Notes: generated from the letters alone by a model not told the origin. A DNA stretch of 64,000 nt from Polynucleobacter sp. AM-26B4 (GCF_018882285.1 NZ_JACVOT010000001.1:1557916-1621915); one strand, 5' to 3'. Positions 8,352-17,171 are shown, counted from the stretch's first letter. Program-made: numbers and translations.

Positions 8352-10369
8352 GCTGGTGCTCCAGCAGATTTTTTATTTCTGATGATTTGCATCACCACGA
8401 CCAAAGCAAAGCCCACAAAGCCAGCAATGTCTGAGTAATTAGATGGATACGCCAATGCAACGCCAGACAAAATCAAAATCCAACGCTCAAACAAATTGGT
8501 CTTAGCCAAGAACCATCCTTGTAAACCACCTGCCAAAGCAATCACACCGGCAACCGCTGTGAAACTCACCCAAGCAATTTGTAGCCAATCTGCATTAGCC
8601 AAAGCCTTGGTTGAACCCATCAATAAGAGGGCGCTGCCAGACTTATCTAAAACGAACATGAACGGCACCAAAATTGCAGGGGCCACGTACTTCCAACTTT
8701 GCAAGGTGGTCTTATAAGGATTACCTTTACAAATCGCAGCAGCAGCAAATGGTGAAAGCGCTGTTGGAGGAGATACCTCAGATAAAACAGCGTAGTAGAA
8801 GATGAACATGTGAGCTGCGAAAGCAGGCACGCCCAAATTAATCAGGGCAGGGGCTGTGATCACGGCGCAAATGATGTAAGACGCTGTCACAGGAACCGCA
8901 AGACCCACGACCCAAACAATCATGGCTGTATAAATGGCGGTCAACAGCAATGAACCATCAGCTAACTGAATGATGATGGAGCTGAATTTAAGACCTAAGC
9001 CTGTCAAAGTCACAGTACCAACAATCAAACCAGCGCCGATACAAGTTGCAGCAATGCTGATCACACCAGAGGAACCATTGGCCAAAGCCTTGATCAGATT
9101 CGATTCATAAAAGGACTTGATGACTGACTGTTTGCCACTGAAAAGATCCCAAGGCAAGATCGCTGTATCAGCTCTTAGCATGCTGCTCAAAGCTGACAGC
9201 ACTGTGGCCCAGAATACTGACATCACGGGTGAGAAGCCCATCATCATGAACACCACGATTGAAATCAAGGAGAAGAAGTGGAACCAATACTTCTTGGCCA
9301 AATTCCAAGCGGTGTCTACTTTGTCAATTTTGATGGCAGACATATTGTATTTTTTGACATCAATTTCAACCATGACGAATAAGCCAAGATAGAAAAGGAT
9401 GGTTGGAATACACGCCATCAACAAAACATCTAAATAAGAAATCTTTAAAAAGTCAGCAATCAAAAATGCCGCAGCACCCAAGACTGGAGGGGAGATGATG
9501 GCGCCTAAACCACCCGCTGCCAAAAGACCACCTGCAGCATTTTTGTCGTAACCAACCTTGTCCAACATCGGCGCAGCCACTGTGCCAACGGTGACGGTTG
9601 TGGCAACGCCAGAGCCTGATGGACCACCTAATAAGAATGAAGAGAGAACAATTGTTTTGCCCACACCAGATGACTTACCACCCATGGCGCTGAAAGCAAA
9701 GTCGATGAAGAATTTACCGGCATTGGTGAACTGCAAAAAGGCACCAAAAATAGTGAAGAGGATGATCAAGGTTGCTGAAACGTCCACCGCAGTTCCAAAC
9801 ACACCCTCTAAGGTCATATACATATAACCTACCAAACGAGAGATCTCATAACCTTTGTGTGTCCAAGGCGCTGGTAAATGATTACCAAATAAAGCATAGG
9901 CTAAAAATAACAAAGTGACCGACAGCAAAATCAAGCCGTTGGTACGACGCACACCTTCAAGAATCAGGAGAATGAAAATGATGCCAAAAATAATGTCGAG
10001 CTGAAGAGGGGCTGTATTTCTATCCGCTAAATCATCGCCGCCTTGCAAAATATAGAAAGCCGTGGCAACCGCGAGGCCTGCCAAAACGATGTCCCAAAGC
10101 ATCAGCCTATTTTTAAATTTCGCTGCTATCGGAAATGACAAAAATAAAATAGCCAAAACAAAACCTACGTGCACCACGCGCAGTTGCAATGTTGGGACGA
10201 TTGAATACGCTGCGTACAGATGGAACAGTGACATGGCCACAGCTGCCAATGTCAAGAAAATGGCCAAAAAGCCTTTGTACTGATGAGAATCACCTTCTTC
10301 TTGACGAATGAGTGCTTCTACTTCCTGTTGGGTTTTGTCGTCCAATGCAGGGGTTTGATCTTGGATCAT
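8348..10369 (-). CDS. TRAP transporter fused permease (DctQ-DctM type, TAXI-associated)
   Basis: A 673-residue integral membrane protein matching the 4TM/12TM fused TRAP permeases that partner TAXI receptors. The N-terminal part holds the small-subunit-like helices. The DctM-like part contains G-G-P-S-G-S-G-V-A-T-T-V and G-G-L-G-A-I-I-S-P-P-V-L-G, both typical of the family. The ATG at 10369 (M-I-Q-D-Q) is chosen; a longer reading would begin with TTG inside a terminator-like hairpin. It lies downstream of its TAXI binding-protein gene and overlaps the DapA-family gene, so uptake and catabolism appear co-transcribed. Import is driven by an ion gradient. Confidence 0.9.
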   Translation of the reverse strand: MIQDQTPALDDKTQQEVEALIRQEEGDSHQYKGFLAIFLTLAAVAMSLFHLYAAYSIVPTLQLRVVHVGFVLAILFLSFPIAAKFKNRLMLWDIVLAGLAVATAFYILQGGDDLADRNTAPLQLDIIFGIIFILLILEGVRRTNGLILLSVTLLFLAYALFGNHLPAPWTHKGYEISRLVGYMYMTLEGVFGTAVDVSATLIILFTIFGAFLQFTNAGKFFIDFAFSAMGGKSSGVGKTIVLSSFLLGGPSGSGVATTVTVGTVAAPMLDKVGYDKNAAGGLLAAGGLGAIISPPVLGAAAFLIADFLKISYLDVLLMACIPTILFYLGLFVMVEIDVKKYNMSAIKIDKVDTAWNLAKKYWFHFFSLISIVVFMMMGFSPVMSVFWATVLSALSSMLRADTAILPWDLFSGKQSVIKSFYESNLIKALANGSSGVISIAATCIGAGLIVGTVTLTGLGLKFSSIIIQLADGSLLLTAIYTAMIVWVVGLAVPVTASYIICAVITAPALINLGVPAFAAHMFIFYYAVLSEVSPPTALSPFAAAAICKGNPYKTTLQSWKYVAPAILVPFMFVLDKSGSALLLMGSTKALANADWLQIAWVSFTAVAGVIALAGGLQGWFLAKTNLFERWILILSGVALAYPSNYSDIAGFVGFALVVVMQIIRNKKSAGAPA

Positions 10370-10388
10370 GGTTGTCTCGCTCAATGTA

Positions 10389-10417
10389 AAACTACCCAAG
10401 GGGTGCTTGGGTAGTTT
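10389..10417 (-). terminator. Hairpin between TAXI and TRAP permease genes (attenuator-like)
   Basis: A perfect 12-bp inverted repeat (arms 10389-10400 and 10406-10417) with a 5-base loop lies in the 69-base gap between the binding-protein and permease genes. On the minus strand it is followed by only a short T run (TTTTAC), so termination may be partial. Such hairpins commonly leave the binding protein more abundant than the permease, or protect the upstream message from 3' decay. Confidence 0.65.
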
Positions 10418-10438
10418 GTATTATTTTTCTAATATTTT

Positions 10439-11386
10439 TTAGAACTTTGCGCCGCGTTCTTTCAAGTACTTGATCGCACCTGGGTGGAACGGTACAGAGC
10501 TATTGCCTGGCTTCTGAGCACCAATGGTGATGCTTGAATATTCAGTATGAGTAGCGATCAACTCTTTTTGATGATCAAAGATAGCTTTCACAATCTTGTA
10601 AGCCTGTTCATCAGGCATTGAAGCACTTGCAACCAAAATATTCGCTACAGCTGATACTTGATTGTCTTTGGCCATACCTGCATAAACGCTCTTAGCGATT
10701 GTGTCTGCATAGTAAAGGTTGCCATATTTTTTATTCATGGCAGCTACTTCAGCAGCGTTATCAATCATCACAATCTTTGTGCCTGGAGTATTGGCCAAGT
10801 CAGTAACCGCAGCTGTTGGTAAACCACCTACCCAGAAGAACGCATCAATCTTGCGGTCTTTCATGGCATTCACTGATTCAGCAGCGCTTAAACGCTCACG
10901 CTTCACATCTTTGTCTTTGTCCATGCCAGCAGCTTCGATCAAGCGGAAAGCCATCACTTCAGTGGCGCTACCAGGTGAACCTGTGCTGATGCGCTTGCCT
11001 TTGAGGTCTTTCATTGATTTGATGCCAGTTGCTTCAGTGGTCACAACGTGCATGCGATTAGGATAGAGAACCAATAAAGTGCGAAGTTCAACTTTTTTGT
11101 TGACGAACTTGTCTTTACCTTCAAGAGCATCCTTAGCAGCATCAGCCATTGAGAAGCCAACGTATGGTTTGCCAGTGCCGATCAAGTTGATGTTATCAAC
11201 TGAACCACCAGTCACTTCTGCTGTTGCTTGCATACCAGGTACATGCTTAGAAAGTACAGAAGCTAAACCGCCACCCATTGGGTAGTAAACGCCACCTGTA
11301 CCGCCAGTACCAACAGAAATATTTTGTGCGCTCGCAATGCCGGCCGAGCTGAATAGAAGTACAGCCAATAGTTTTGCAATTTTCAT
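10439..11386 (-). CDS. TAXI-family TRAP transporter solute-binding protein
   Basis: A 315-residue periplasmic receptor of the TAXI family. The start at 11386 is set by GGAGACAAGA immediately upstream and gives a clean signal peptide (M-K-I-A-K-L-L, hydrophobic core, A-S-A-Q cleavage site near residue 21). The mature N-terminus carries V-G-T-G-G-T-G-G-V-Y-Y-P, the defining TAXI glycine motif, followed by G-G-S-V-D-N-I-N, and S-T-G-S-P-G-S-A-T further on. It is the first gene of the leftward operon, with its promoter presumably in 11387-11651. The ligand is unknown; known TAXI ligands include glutamate and dicarboxylate/keto acids. Confidence 0.9.
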   Translation of the reverse strand: MKIAKLLAVLLFSSAGIASAQNISVGTGGTGGVYYPMGGGLASVLSKHVPGMQATAEVTGGSVDNINLIGTGKPYVGFSMADAAKDALEGKDKFVNKKVELRTLLVLYPNRMHVVTTEATGIKSMKDLKGKRISTGSPGSATEVMAFRLIEAAGMDKDKDVKRERLSAAESVNAMKDRKIDAFFWVGGLPTAAVTDLANTPGTKIVMIDNAAEVAAMNKKYGNLYYADTIAKSVYAGMAKDNQVSAVANILVASASMPDEQAYKIVKAIFDHQKELIATHTEYSSITIGAQKPGNSSVPFHPGAIKYLKERGAKF

Positions 11387-11651
11387 TCTTGTCTCCGGTT
11401 TGTTATTCAAAAAGTATTTAATACCGTTCTGAAAATTTAGCACTATTTTTTTCTTTTTGCTCCATGTTTTTGGGATTACCTAGGGTTATCACTAGTCAAT
11501 TGCTTTTAAATAAGAAAATGCACTATTTGAGAGCAAGTTCTCGGTCATAAATATCTCTGAAAAATGCTTCAAACTGGTTTACATTTCAGATGCAAAATTC
11601 ATAAGTAGTTATACAAAAGAATTAAATAAAAAAATATCAACCGAGGCAAAC

Positions 11652-12587
11652 ATGACAACAAGTAAAAAAGTAGTGATCGTGGGTGGCGGCACCATGGGTG
11701 CCGATGTGGCTCTTGTTTTTTTAAGAGGCGGATATTCTGTAGAAATTATTGAGGCTGGTGCAGAGCGCCGAGCTTTTTTACCTCAGTACCTTGAATTTCA
11801 AATCAAAGAACTCGGATATGCCAAACCAAATCAACCGGTGACAGTTCATGCCGGTCTGAGTGATGTCGCATGGCCAAGTGTTGATTTGGTGGTGGAATGT
11901 ATCCCGGAGAAATTACCGCTCAAACAAGAGCTTTTTAAGCAGTTAGATCAATTGGCACCAGCTCATACTATCTTGGCAAGCAACAGTTCCAGCTTTCCGA
12001 TCAGCCAAATTGCAGAAGGCTTATCAACCACCAGCCGCATGATTGGTTTGCATTTCTTCATGCCAGCTCATTTGGTTCCTTGTGTTGAAGTCATCAAAGG
12101 TGAGAAAACCAGTCAAGCAGTGATGGATGATTTATTCCAGATCATGACGCGTTGTTTGATGGTGCCGGTAAGAGTCAATAAAGACTTGCCGGGTTTCTTG
12201 GCCAATCGATTGCAGCATGCCATGTCTCGCGAAGCTTTCTCGATGATTGATCAAGGCATTGCCACTCCAGAAGACATTGATAACGCCGTTCGATTTGGCT
12301 TTGGGTTCAGGTATTTAGCAGCAGGCCCTGTGATGCAACGTGATCATGCCGGTGTTGAGATCCATACGGCAGCAGGCGCCAGCATTTACCCATCCTTGTG
12401 CAATGATGCAACGCCGGCCAAGTGTTTGACGGACAGGGTCAAAAACAATCATTACGGTATGAAGACCTCACAAGGTTTTTATTCTTGGACGCCAGAGACC
12501 ATCAAGGTGGAGCGCAATCGTTACGACACGATTCTCAAAGCAGGGCTGAAGATCATTCAGAAGGACATTGAAGACATCTGCCGATAA
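11652..12587 (+). CDS. 3-hydroxyacyl-CoA dehydrogenase family protein (paralogue 2)
   Basis: A 311-residue relative of the protein at 2510-3439. It has a full G-G-G-T-M-G nucleotide motif near residues 11-16, S-N-S-S-S-F-P-I-S-Q-I-A near 115, and the catalytic-position H-F-F-M-P-A-H, again with Met in place of the usual Asn. The two proteins share this unusual motif, so they form a distinct subgroup rather than ordinary beta-oxidation enzymes. The C-terminal domain contains L-P-G-F-L-A-N-R-L-Q-H-A. It is a single gene, divergent from the TAXI-TRAP operon across a 265-base gap, and ends at a strong bidirectional terminator. Confidence 0.8.
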   Translation: MTTSKKVVIVGGGTMGADVALVFLRGGYSVEIIEAGAERRAFLPQYLEFQIKELGYAKPNQPVTVHAGLSDVAWPSVDLVVECIPEKLPLKQELFKQLDQLAPAHTILASNSSSFPISQIAEGLSTTSRMIGLHFFMPAHLVPCVEVIKGEKTSQAVMDDLFQIMTRCLMVPVRVNKDLPGFLANRLQHAMSREAFSMIDQGIATPEDIDNAVRFGFGFRYLAAGPVMQRDHAGVEIHTAAGASIYPSLCNDATPAKCLTDRVKNNHYGMKTSQGFYSWTPETIKVERNRYDTILKAGLKIIQKDIEDICR

Positions 12588-12603
12588 AAGCAACTCAAAA
12601 TGA

Positions 12604-12641
12604 AAAAAGCTTGTTTCTCTTTACAAAGAAACAAGCTTTTT
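12604..12641. terminator. Bidirectional rho-independent terminator
   Basis: Fifteen-bp perfect stem (arms 12604-12618 and 12627-12641) with an 8-base loop and A/T runs on both sides. It serves the dehydrogenase gene ending at 12587 and, on the other strand, tRNA-Leu whose 3' end is 5 bases away. Confidence 0.85.
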
Positions 12642-12645
12642 GATT

Positions 12646-12729
12646 TGGTGCCCCAGGAGAGACTCGAACTCTCACGCCTCTCGGCACCGGCTTCTAAGAC
12701 CGGCGTGTCTACCATTCCACCACCAGGGC
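12646..12729 (-). tRNA. tRNA-Leu (anticodon UAG)
   Basis: On the minus strand the 84-base sequence folds as a long-variable-arm tRNA. Acceptor G-C-C-C-T-G-G pairs with C-T-G-G-G-G-C, the anticodon loop is CTTAGAA (anticodon TAG), the T arm contains GTTCGAGTC, and the CCA end is encoded. Confidence 0.95.
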
Positions 12730-12969
12730 ATGGCTTAGGCGCATGAGAAAGCTCTCATCACACTTCAGCTAAGCCCATCATTCTACTTGAAATTTTCGTA
12801 AATTTAAAGCCCGGGTGGTGATTTCCCGTTAGGTCATATAAATAGAGCATTAGCTATAGGGCTAATGTGCGATTGCCTGATATATTTCTATCATACGAAT
12901 TTAGATAACTATCTGTTAATTCTGATATTTTTAGAATTATTGACTGTTCATTGAGTCCGAGAGTTTTGT

Positions 12970-13365
12970 ATGCCTACACCGTCAGCACCAATTAAAAATG
13001 TCTCAAAAATTGCTCTATTTGGAGTGATGGGTGTCATTTCTGGACATGCTTGTGCCGCTGGTTTTGTCGACACCTTGGCGGATATCTTCTCTTGGATAGC
13101 GATCATCATCATTCCAATCGTTCTTGGCATCGCCTACTGGCAGATTCATTATTTACCAAGCAAGATTGCTGAAAAACGTCAGCATCCCCAAAAAGAAGCG
13201 ATTCATGCGATGTGCATGGTGTCACGTTTTTCAGGTGGATTGTTTTGGCCAATCGCATTTGTCTGGGCTCACCTGAAGCCAACCATTGTGCCTTTATCAA
13301 AAGAGCAAGTGCAGTCGCTTGCAGAAGCAGAAAAGAAATCTCTCTCAAACGGCGCTAAGGAATAG
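12970..13365 (+). CDS. DUF3302 (YiaW-like) inner-membrane protein
   Basis: A 131-residue protein with a hydrophobic N-terminal segment (residues about 12-30), a second strong helix with W-I-A-I-I-I-I-P-I-V-L-G (about 41-55), and then Y-W-Q-I-H-Y-L-P-S-K-I-A-E-K-R, the best-conserved part of DUF3302. E. coli yiaW encodes this family next to yiaV, an HlyD-like protein, and the same pairing occurs here with only 2 bases between genes. The role is presumably accessory to the efflux or membrane-fusion protein. It starts a four-gene rightward cluster. Confidence 0.8.
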   Translation: MPTPSAPIKNVSKIALFGVMGVISGHACAAGFVDTLADIFSWIAIIIIPIVLGIAYWQIHYLPSKIAEKRQHPQKEAIHAMCMVSRFSGGLFWPIAFVWAHLKPTIVPLSKEQVQSLAEAEKKSLSNGAKE

Positions 13366-13367
13366 AC

Positions 13368-14324
13368 ATGTTAGAAATCATCATCGTTGTTTATGCCTTG
13401 GTTGTTTGGTGGGTATTTTTCAAACGCAAACTCTACCCATGGAACAAGCGCGCCAAGATCATTGTGTTTGTGACGCCTGTTGTATTTGTATTAATCATGA
13501 TTTTGCTCATGAACATCTTTGCCCCAAGCAGCTCTGATGTCAGGGTGACTCGTCATGAGATCCCCATCATTCCTCAAGTCAAAGGACGTGTGATTGAAGT
13601 GGGTGTGACTGATAATCAACGCGTCAAAAAGGGTGATGTTTTATTCAAGATCGACCCTGAGCCTTATCAAGCTTCAGTCAATGCGTTGAATGCCAGACTC
13701 AAGCTGGCGAAAAAACGCGTGGAAGAAAACCGTGCTTTGGTCAAAACAGGCTCTGGCAATCGCTTTGATCTTGAAAAAGCAGAAGCTGATTACGATGAAT
13801 TAAAAGAAAAGGCTGACAACTCTTATTGGGAGCTTGAGCAAACGATTGTCCGTGCACCGAACAACGGCACAGTGATTAATGCTCAACTGCGTCCAGGAGT
13901 TTTCTTGGTGCCAACACCATTGCGTGCTGCGATGAGCTTTCTTGAAGATGACCCACAAGTATTCATGTTGTTCCATCAAAATGAACTTCATCAAATCAAG
14001 CCAGGACATGAAGCAGAGTTTTATGTGCCAACCAATCCTGGCCAAATTTACAAAGCCAAAGTTGAAAGCGTGATTTGGGCTCAACGTCAGGGTCAAGTGA
14101 ATGCCAATGGCGATTTACCTCAAACAGGTATGAGACCAGCTGTTCCTAATCGTTTCCCTGTGAAGTTGATCCTTGAAGAGGGTAGTCATACAGAATTGAT
14201 CGCTGCTGGTGCCATTGGTCATGGTGCCATCTACACAGACAATATGAGCTTTTTACATTTTGTTAGAAAAGTCATGTTGCGCGTTTACAGCAAGCTCAAC
14301 TACATCGTTCCGAAATTGCATTGA
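13368..14324 (+). CDS. HlyD/EmrA-family membrane fusion protein (YiaV-like)
   Basis: A 318-residue periplasmic adaptor. Two hydrophobic segments at residues about 3-20 and 28-50 anchor it. A barrel-sandwich/lipoyl half follows (P-Q-V-K-G-R-V-I-E-V-G-V near 68), then a short coiled-coil hairpin rich in Lys/Glu (about 98-145), the second lipoyl half (V-R-A-P-N-N-G-T-V) and a beta-barrel region. This is the YiaV/AaeA-like layout. It follows the DUF3302 gene by 2 bases and its stop overlaps the start of the outer-membrane factor, so the products probably form a trans-envelope export complex. Confidence 0.88.
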   Translation: MLEIIIVVYALVVWWVFFKRKLYPWNKRAKIIVFVTPVVFVLIMILLMNIFAPSSSDVRVTRHEIPIIPQVKGRVIEVGVTDNQRVKKGDVLFKIDPEPYQASVNALNARLKLAKKRVEENRALVKTGSGNRFDLEKAEADYDELKEKADNSYWELEQTIVRAPNNGTVINAQLRPGVFLVPTPLRAAMSFLEDDPQVFMLFHQNELHQIKPGHEAEFYVPTNPGQIYKAKVESVIWAQRQGQVNANGDLPQTGMRPAVPNRFPVKLILEEGSHTELIAAGAIGHGAIYTDNMSFLHFVRKVMLRVYSKLNYIVPKLH

Positions 14325-15736
14325 TGAGATCGCTTGAGAAAATCTCTATGAGCAAGTACCTGTCTCTTGGCCTCGTGTTTGCTTTGAGCGCTTGTTCCAT
14401 TGGTGAGCCCATCAAAAAATCTGAGCTATTAGAGCGTGCATTGCCTGGCCAACAGCTGCCTGCACAATATAAAGCCGGTAATCAGGTAATGAATCAAGCA
14501 GCGAATCAGCAAGCTTCACTTCAAAGTATTGCGTGGGTAGACTCATTCAATGACGCTGAATTATCAGAACTGGCAAAGCTTGCGATTCAGTCAGCTCCTG
14601 ATTTCAGAATTTACGCTGCACGACTGGATCAAGCAGAAGCAATGATGAAGGCTGTGGGCGGATCTTTTTACCCGAATGTTGGTGTGCAAGCTAAAACAGG
14701 TTCAAAAATGGGTTTGGATGGAACCGGCACATCTGGTTATTACGTTGGAGCCAACTGGGAGATTGATCTCTGGGGTCGCGTTAGAGCAAGCTATGCCAAT
14801 GCCGAACAAAATGCCAGAGCCATTGCCGCAGATCAAGAATCAGCCAAGTTATCGTTCATGGCTAATTTAGCCAAAACATTGTGGTCTGCTCGAGTACTTA
14901 ACATGCAAGCCCAAATTGCTAATGAATCAGCTCAGCATCAAGAAAAAATCTTGGAGCATGTGAAGCAACGCGAAAAAATTGGCGCTGCTTCCAAGCAAGA
15001 CATCCTTAATGCAGAAATCAATCTTGCTCAAGCCAAAGAGTTGGCTTTCAATTTAAAGAACGCCAGTCAACAAAATCTAAAAACCCTGGATGTCTTGGTG
15101 GGTCGTTACCCCGTTGGCACGCCACTCAAAAATCAAAGCTTGCCTCAAAGCCCATCTGCCATCAACACGGGTGTGCCTTCAGATCTATTAGAAAGACGTC
15201 CTGATATTGTGGCCGCAGCTGCCAGAGTTGATGCAGCAAGATTCAATGTCAAAGAAGCAGAAGCCACGCGCTTGCCTAAAATCAGTTTGACTGCCGGCTT
15301 TGGCAGAATCAGCAGTGAAGTATTTGTGCTTAAAACAGATTCATCAAACCCCAGCACTGGAGTTGGAGTTACTTTACCGATTTTCACTGGCGGTGCATTG
15401 GCAGCAAGAGTTGAATCAAAACAAGCTGAGCTTGAACAAGCTTTTGCCACCTATGCCAAAGTTGGACTAAATGCCTTCAGAGAAGTTGAGTCTGCTTTAT
15501 CAGGTGAGCAATCTTGGCGTGCACGCTATGCAGAACTAAATCAGATTTATCAATTGCAGCAAAACATTCAAAAAAGCACAGATGCTGAATTTGTCATTGG
15601 TCGCATCGATCAACGTCAAGTTCTGCAACAAAAAATACGAACCAACACTGCTCAATCTAATGAGCAGCAAGGTCAGTTAGAAGTTTTAATGCAACGAATT
15701 AATTTATATTTATCTTTGGGTGGCCCAGCCATTTAA
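14324..15736 (+). CDS. Outer-membrane efflux lipoprotein (NodT/TolC family)
   Basis: A 470-residue outer-membrane factor. The N-terminal signal ends in the lipobox L-S-A-C, giving a lipid-anchored Cys near residue 23. Two repeated TolC-type helical regions follow, with L-D-Q-A-E-A near 100 and the hallmark L-L-E-R-R-P-D-I in the middle. The ATG at 14324 shares its A with the preceding stop (TGATG); a TTG one codon earlier or an ATG at 14348 are alternatives. With the adaptor upstream it supplies the exit duct. No inner-membrane RND or MFS pump gene is in the cluster. Confidence 0.9.
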   Translation: MRSLEKISMSKYLSLGLVFALSACSIGEPIKKSELLERALPGQQLPAQYKAGNQVMNQAANQQASLQSIAWVDSFNDAELSELAKLAIQSAPDFRIYAARLDQAEAMMKAVGGSFYPNVGVQAKTGSKMGLDGTGTSGYYVGANWEIDLWGRVRASYANAEQNARAIAADQESAKLSFMANLAKTLWSARVLNMQAQIANESAQHQEKILEHVKQREKIGAASKQDILNAEINLAQAKELAFNLKNASQQNLKTLDVLVGRYPVGTPLKNQSLPQSPSAINTGVPSDLLERRPDIVAAAARVDAARFNVKEAEATRLPKISLTAGFGRISSEVFVLKTDSSNPSTGVGVTLPIFTGGALAARVESKQAELEQAFATYAKVGLNAFREVESALSGEQSWRARYAELNQIYQLQQNIQKSTDAEFVIGRIDQRQVLQQKIRTNTAQSNEQQGQLEVLMQRINLYLSLGGPAI

Positions 15737-15771
15737 AAGCCACCAGTAATTATTAGATTTAGGAGTCAAAC

Positions 15772-16311
15772 GTGAGTACACCATCAATAGAAACAATGTC
15801 CCGTTGGGAAAAAATGAAACATGGCTTGCTTCATGAAACTAAGAAGTTTCTTATTGCCACAGGCTACTTCACCATTTGGTTCTATGCCATTGGCTTGTAT
15901 AACCAATCGCAAATGTTGCACTTTGGGGTTGATGGTGCGGACAGCATGTTCTCGATCACAGTGGCTCTCATCAAAGCAGCGTTTGTGGGTAAATTCTTGA
16001 TCACTGTTGAAATGATATTGCCGATTAAAGTTCATAAGGCCAAGCCGATTTTCTGGGCTTTGATCGGCCATTCTTTGATCTATGTGGTCTTAGTCATGAT
16101 TCTCCATGCCAATGCTCTTGGTATCGAAGGTTACTTGCTGCATGGCAAGCCATTCCTAGAAGGCGTTTTAGAGTTTGGTCATGCCAAGCCCAAAAACCTG
16201 ATCATGATTGCCTTCATTTACTGGTTGATCATCGTTCACTACTTGACCTACTTCACGGTTCAAAAAGCCGTGGGTGAAAAAGAGTTCAAAGACATCTTTT
16301 TGGGTAAGTAA
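15772..16311 (+). CDS. Uncharacterised four-helix membrane protein
   Basis: A 179-residue protein starting with GTG behind TAGGAGTCAAAC. About four membrane helices are visible at residues roughly 27-44, 60-84, 92-112 and 141-160, with a cytoplasmic-looking K-rich N-terminus and a charged tail. I do not recognise the family. Being 35 bases after the outer-membrane factor and before a terminator, it is probably co-transcribed with the DUF3302-HlyD-OMF genes and may be the missing inner-membrane partner, though it is small for a pump. Confidence 0.7.
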   Translation: MSTPSIETMSRWEKMKHGLLHETKKFLIATGYFTIWFYAIGLYNQSQMLHFGVDGADSMFSITVALIKAAFVGKFLITVEMILPIKVHKAKPIFWALIGHSLIYVVLVMILHANALGIEGYLLHGKPFLEGVLEFGHAKPKNLIMIAFIYWLIIVHYLTYFTVQKAVGEKEFKDIFLGK

Positions 16312-16355
16312 AAAACAAGCTGAACAAGATAAGTAAAAAAGAGAAAATCACAAGA

Positions 16356-16386
16356 AAAAATGCCTCTGAGATTCAGAGGCATTTTT
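16356..16386. terminator. Bidirectional rho-independent terminator
   Basis: Fourteen-bp perfect stem (16356-16369 with 16373-16386), 3-base loop, A run before and T run after. It closes the rightward efflux cluster and also faces the leftward gene ending at 16434. Confidence 0.85.
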
Positions 16387-16433
16387 CATTACAACAGTAG
16401 AAAGCTCAGAAAGAGTTTCTGGAGCTCTTTGAG

Positions 16434-17027
16434 TTACTTCTTAGGGGTACTCACCACTGCGGCCACTGCTTCAGCATAAGTTACATACACTTGATCATTG
16501 GTGGTGATGCCTTTTAAGAGGGCTGGGTTCTGAACCTTCACATTCACCACATTGCCTTTAGGACCTTTGAGTGACACGATCTGTTTCTTTTGATCAATCG
16601 CTACAACGCTGGCTGTTGTTTTAACAATATTGGTTTTGACCATACCAGGCTTATTACCGGCTGGCGCTGTCTGAGTATCTGATATCACTTCACGACCGCG
16701 CACATCATTATTCTTCGTTTTAACTAACTCAATCGCCACAGCCAATGCATATTGAACATCTAGACGATCGCCAACTTTGATCTGGGCGAAATTCTTCACC
16801 TCTGGGCCTGCAACGATGTCTAATTCACCTTCTTTGCTTTTGAACGTCACAACACGATTTTTCGTATCAATCTTTGTCACGATGCCGCTATAAATTTGAC
16901 CGCGTTCTCCGGCAATTGCTCCTGCGACCACAGGATCTGCTGGGTAGTCATATTGAGCCATGGCGATTGAAGAAAGGCCAAGAAGAGAAGCTGTTAATAG
17001 GCTTAAGCTGATTTTTTGTGCGGTCAT
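16434..17027 (-). CDS. Exported protein with duplicated beta-rich domain
   Basis: A 197-residue protein with a signal peptide (hydrophobic core residues 6-22, cleavage near A-M-A-Q). The mature part holds two similar blocks, residues about 48-101 and 139-192. Each runs V-x-x-I-D-x-K, a V-V/V-S strand, a G-x-x-x-V/I stretch, an acid-rich turn, and a closing Y-A-x-A-V-A-x-x-V/L segment. The blocks align without large gaps, which implies an internal duplication, possibly OB-like barrels. I do not recognise a named family. It is monocistronic and faces a shared terminator. Confidence 0.7.
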   Translation of the reverse strand: MTAQKISLSLLTASLLGLSSIAMAQYDYPADPVVAGAIAGERGQIYSGIVTKIDTKNRVVTFKSKEGELDIVAGPEVKNFAQIKVGDRLDVQYALAVAIELVKTKNNDVRGREVISDTQTAPAGNKPGMVKTNIVKTTASVVAIDQKKQIVSLKGPKGNVVNVKVQNPALLKGITTNDQVYVTYAEAVAAVVSTPKK

Positions 17028-17131
17028 GGAGCTTCCTAAGAGATTTATTTGAAATGTTCTTCAAATGTAACACCTTAAACCCTCTTTATGAATGAGCTCT
17101 ATGGCTATTGAATGTTAGAGGTGATGGTAAG

Positions 17132-17165
17132 AAAAAAGCCTCTGAATCAAAAATTCAGAGGCTTT
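17132..17165 (-). terminator. Terminator after tRNA-Asn
   Basis: Thirteen-bp stem (17135-17147 with 17153-17165), 5-base loop, ending in a six-T run on the minus strand, 7 bases after the tRNA-Asn 3' end. Confidence 0.85.
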
Positions 17166-17171
17166 CTTATT

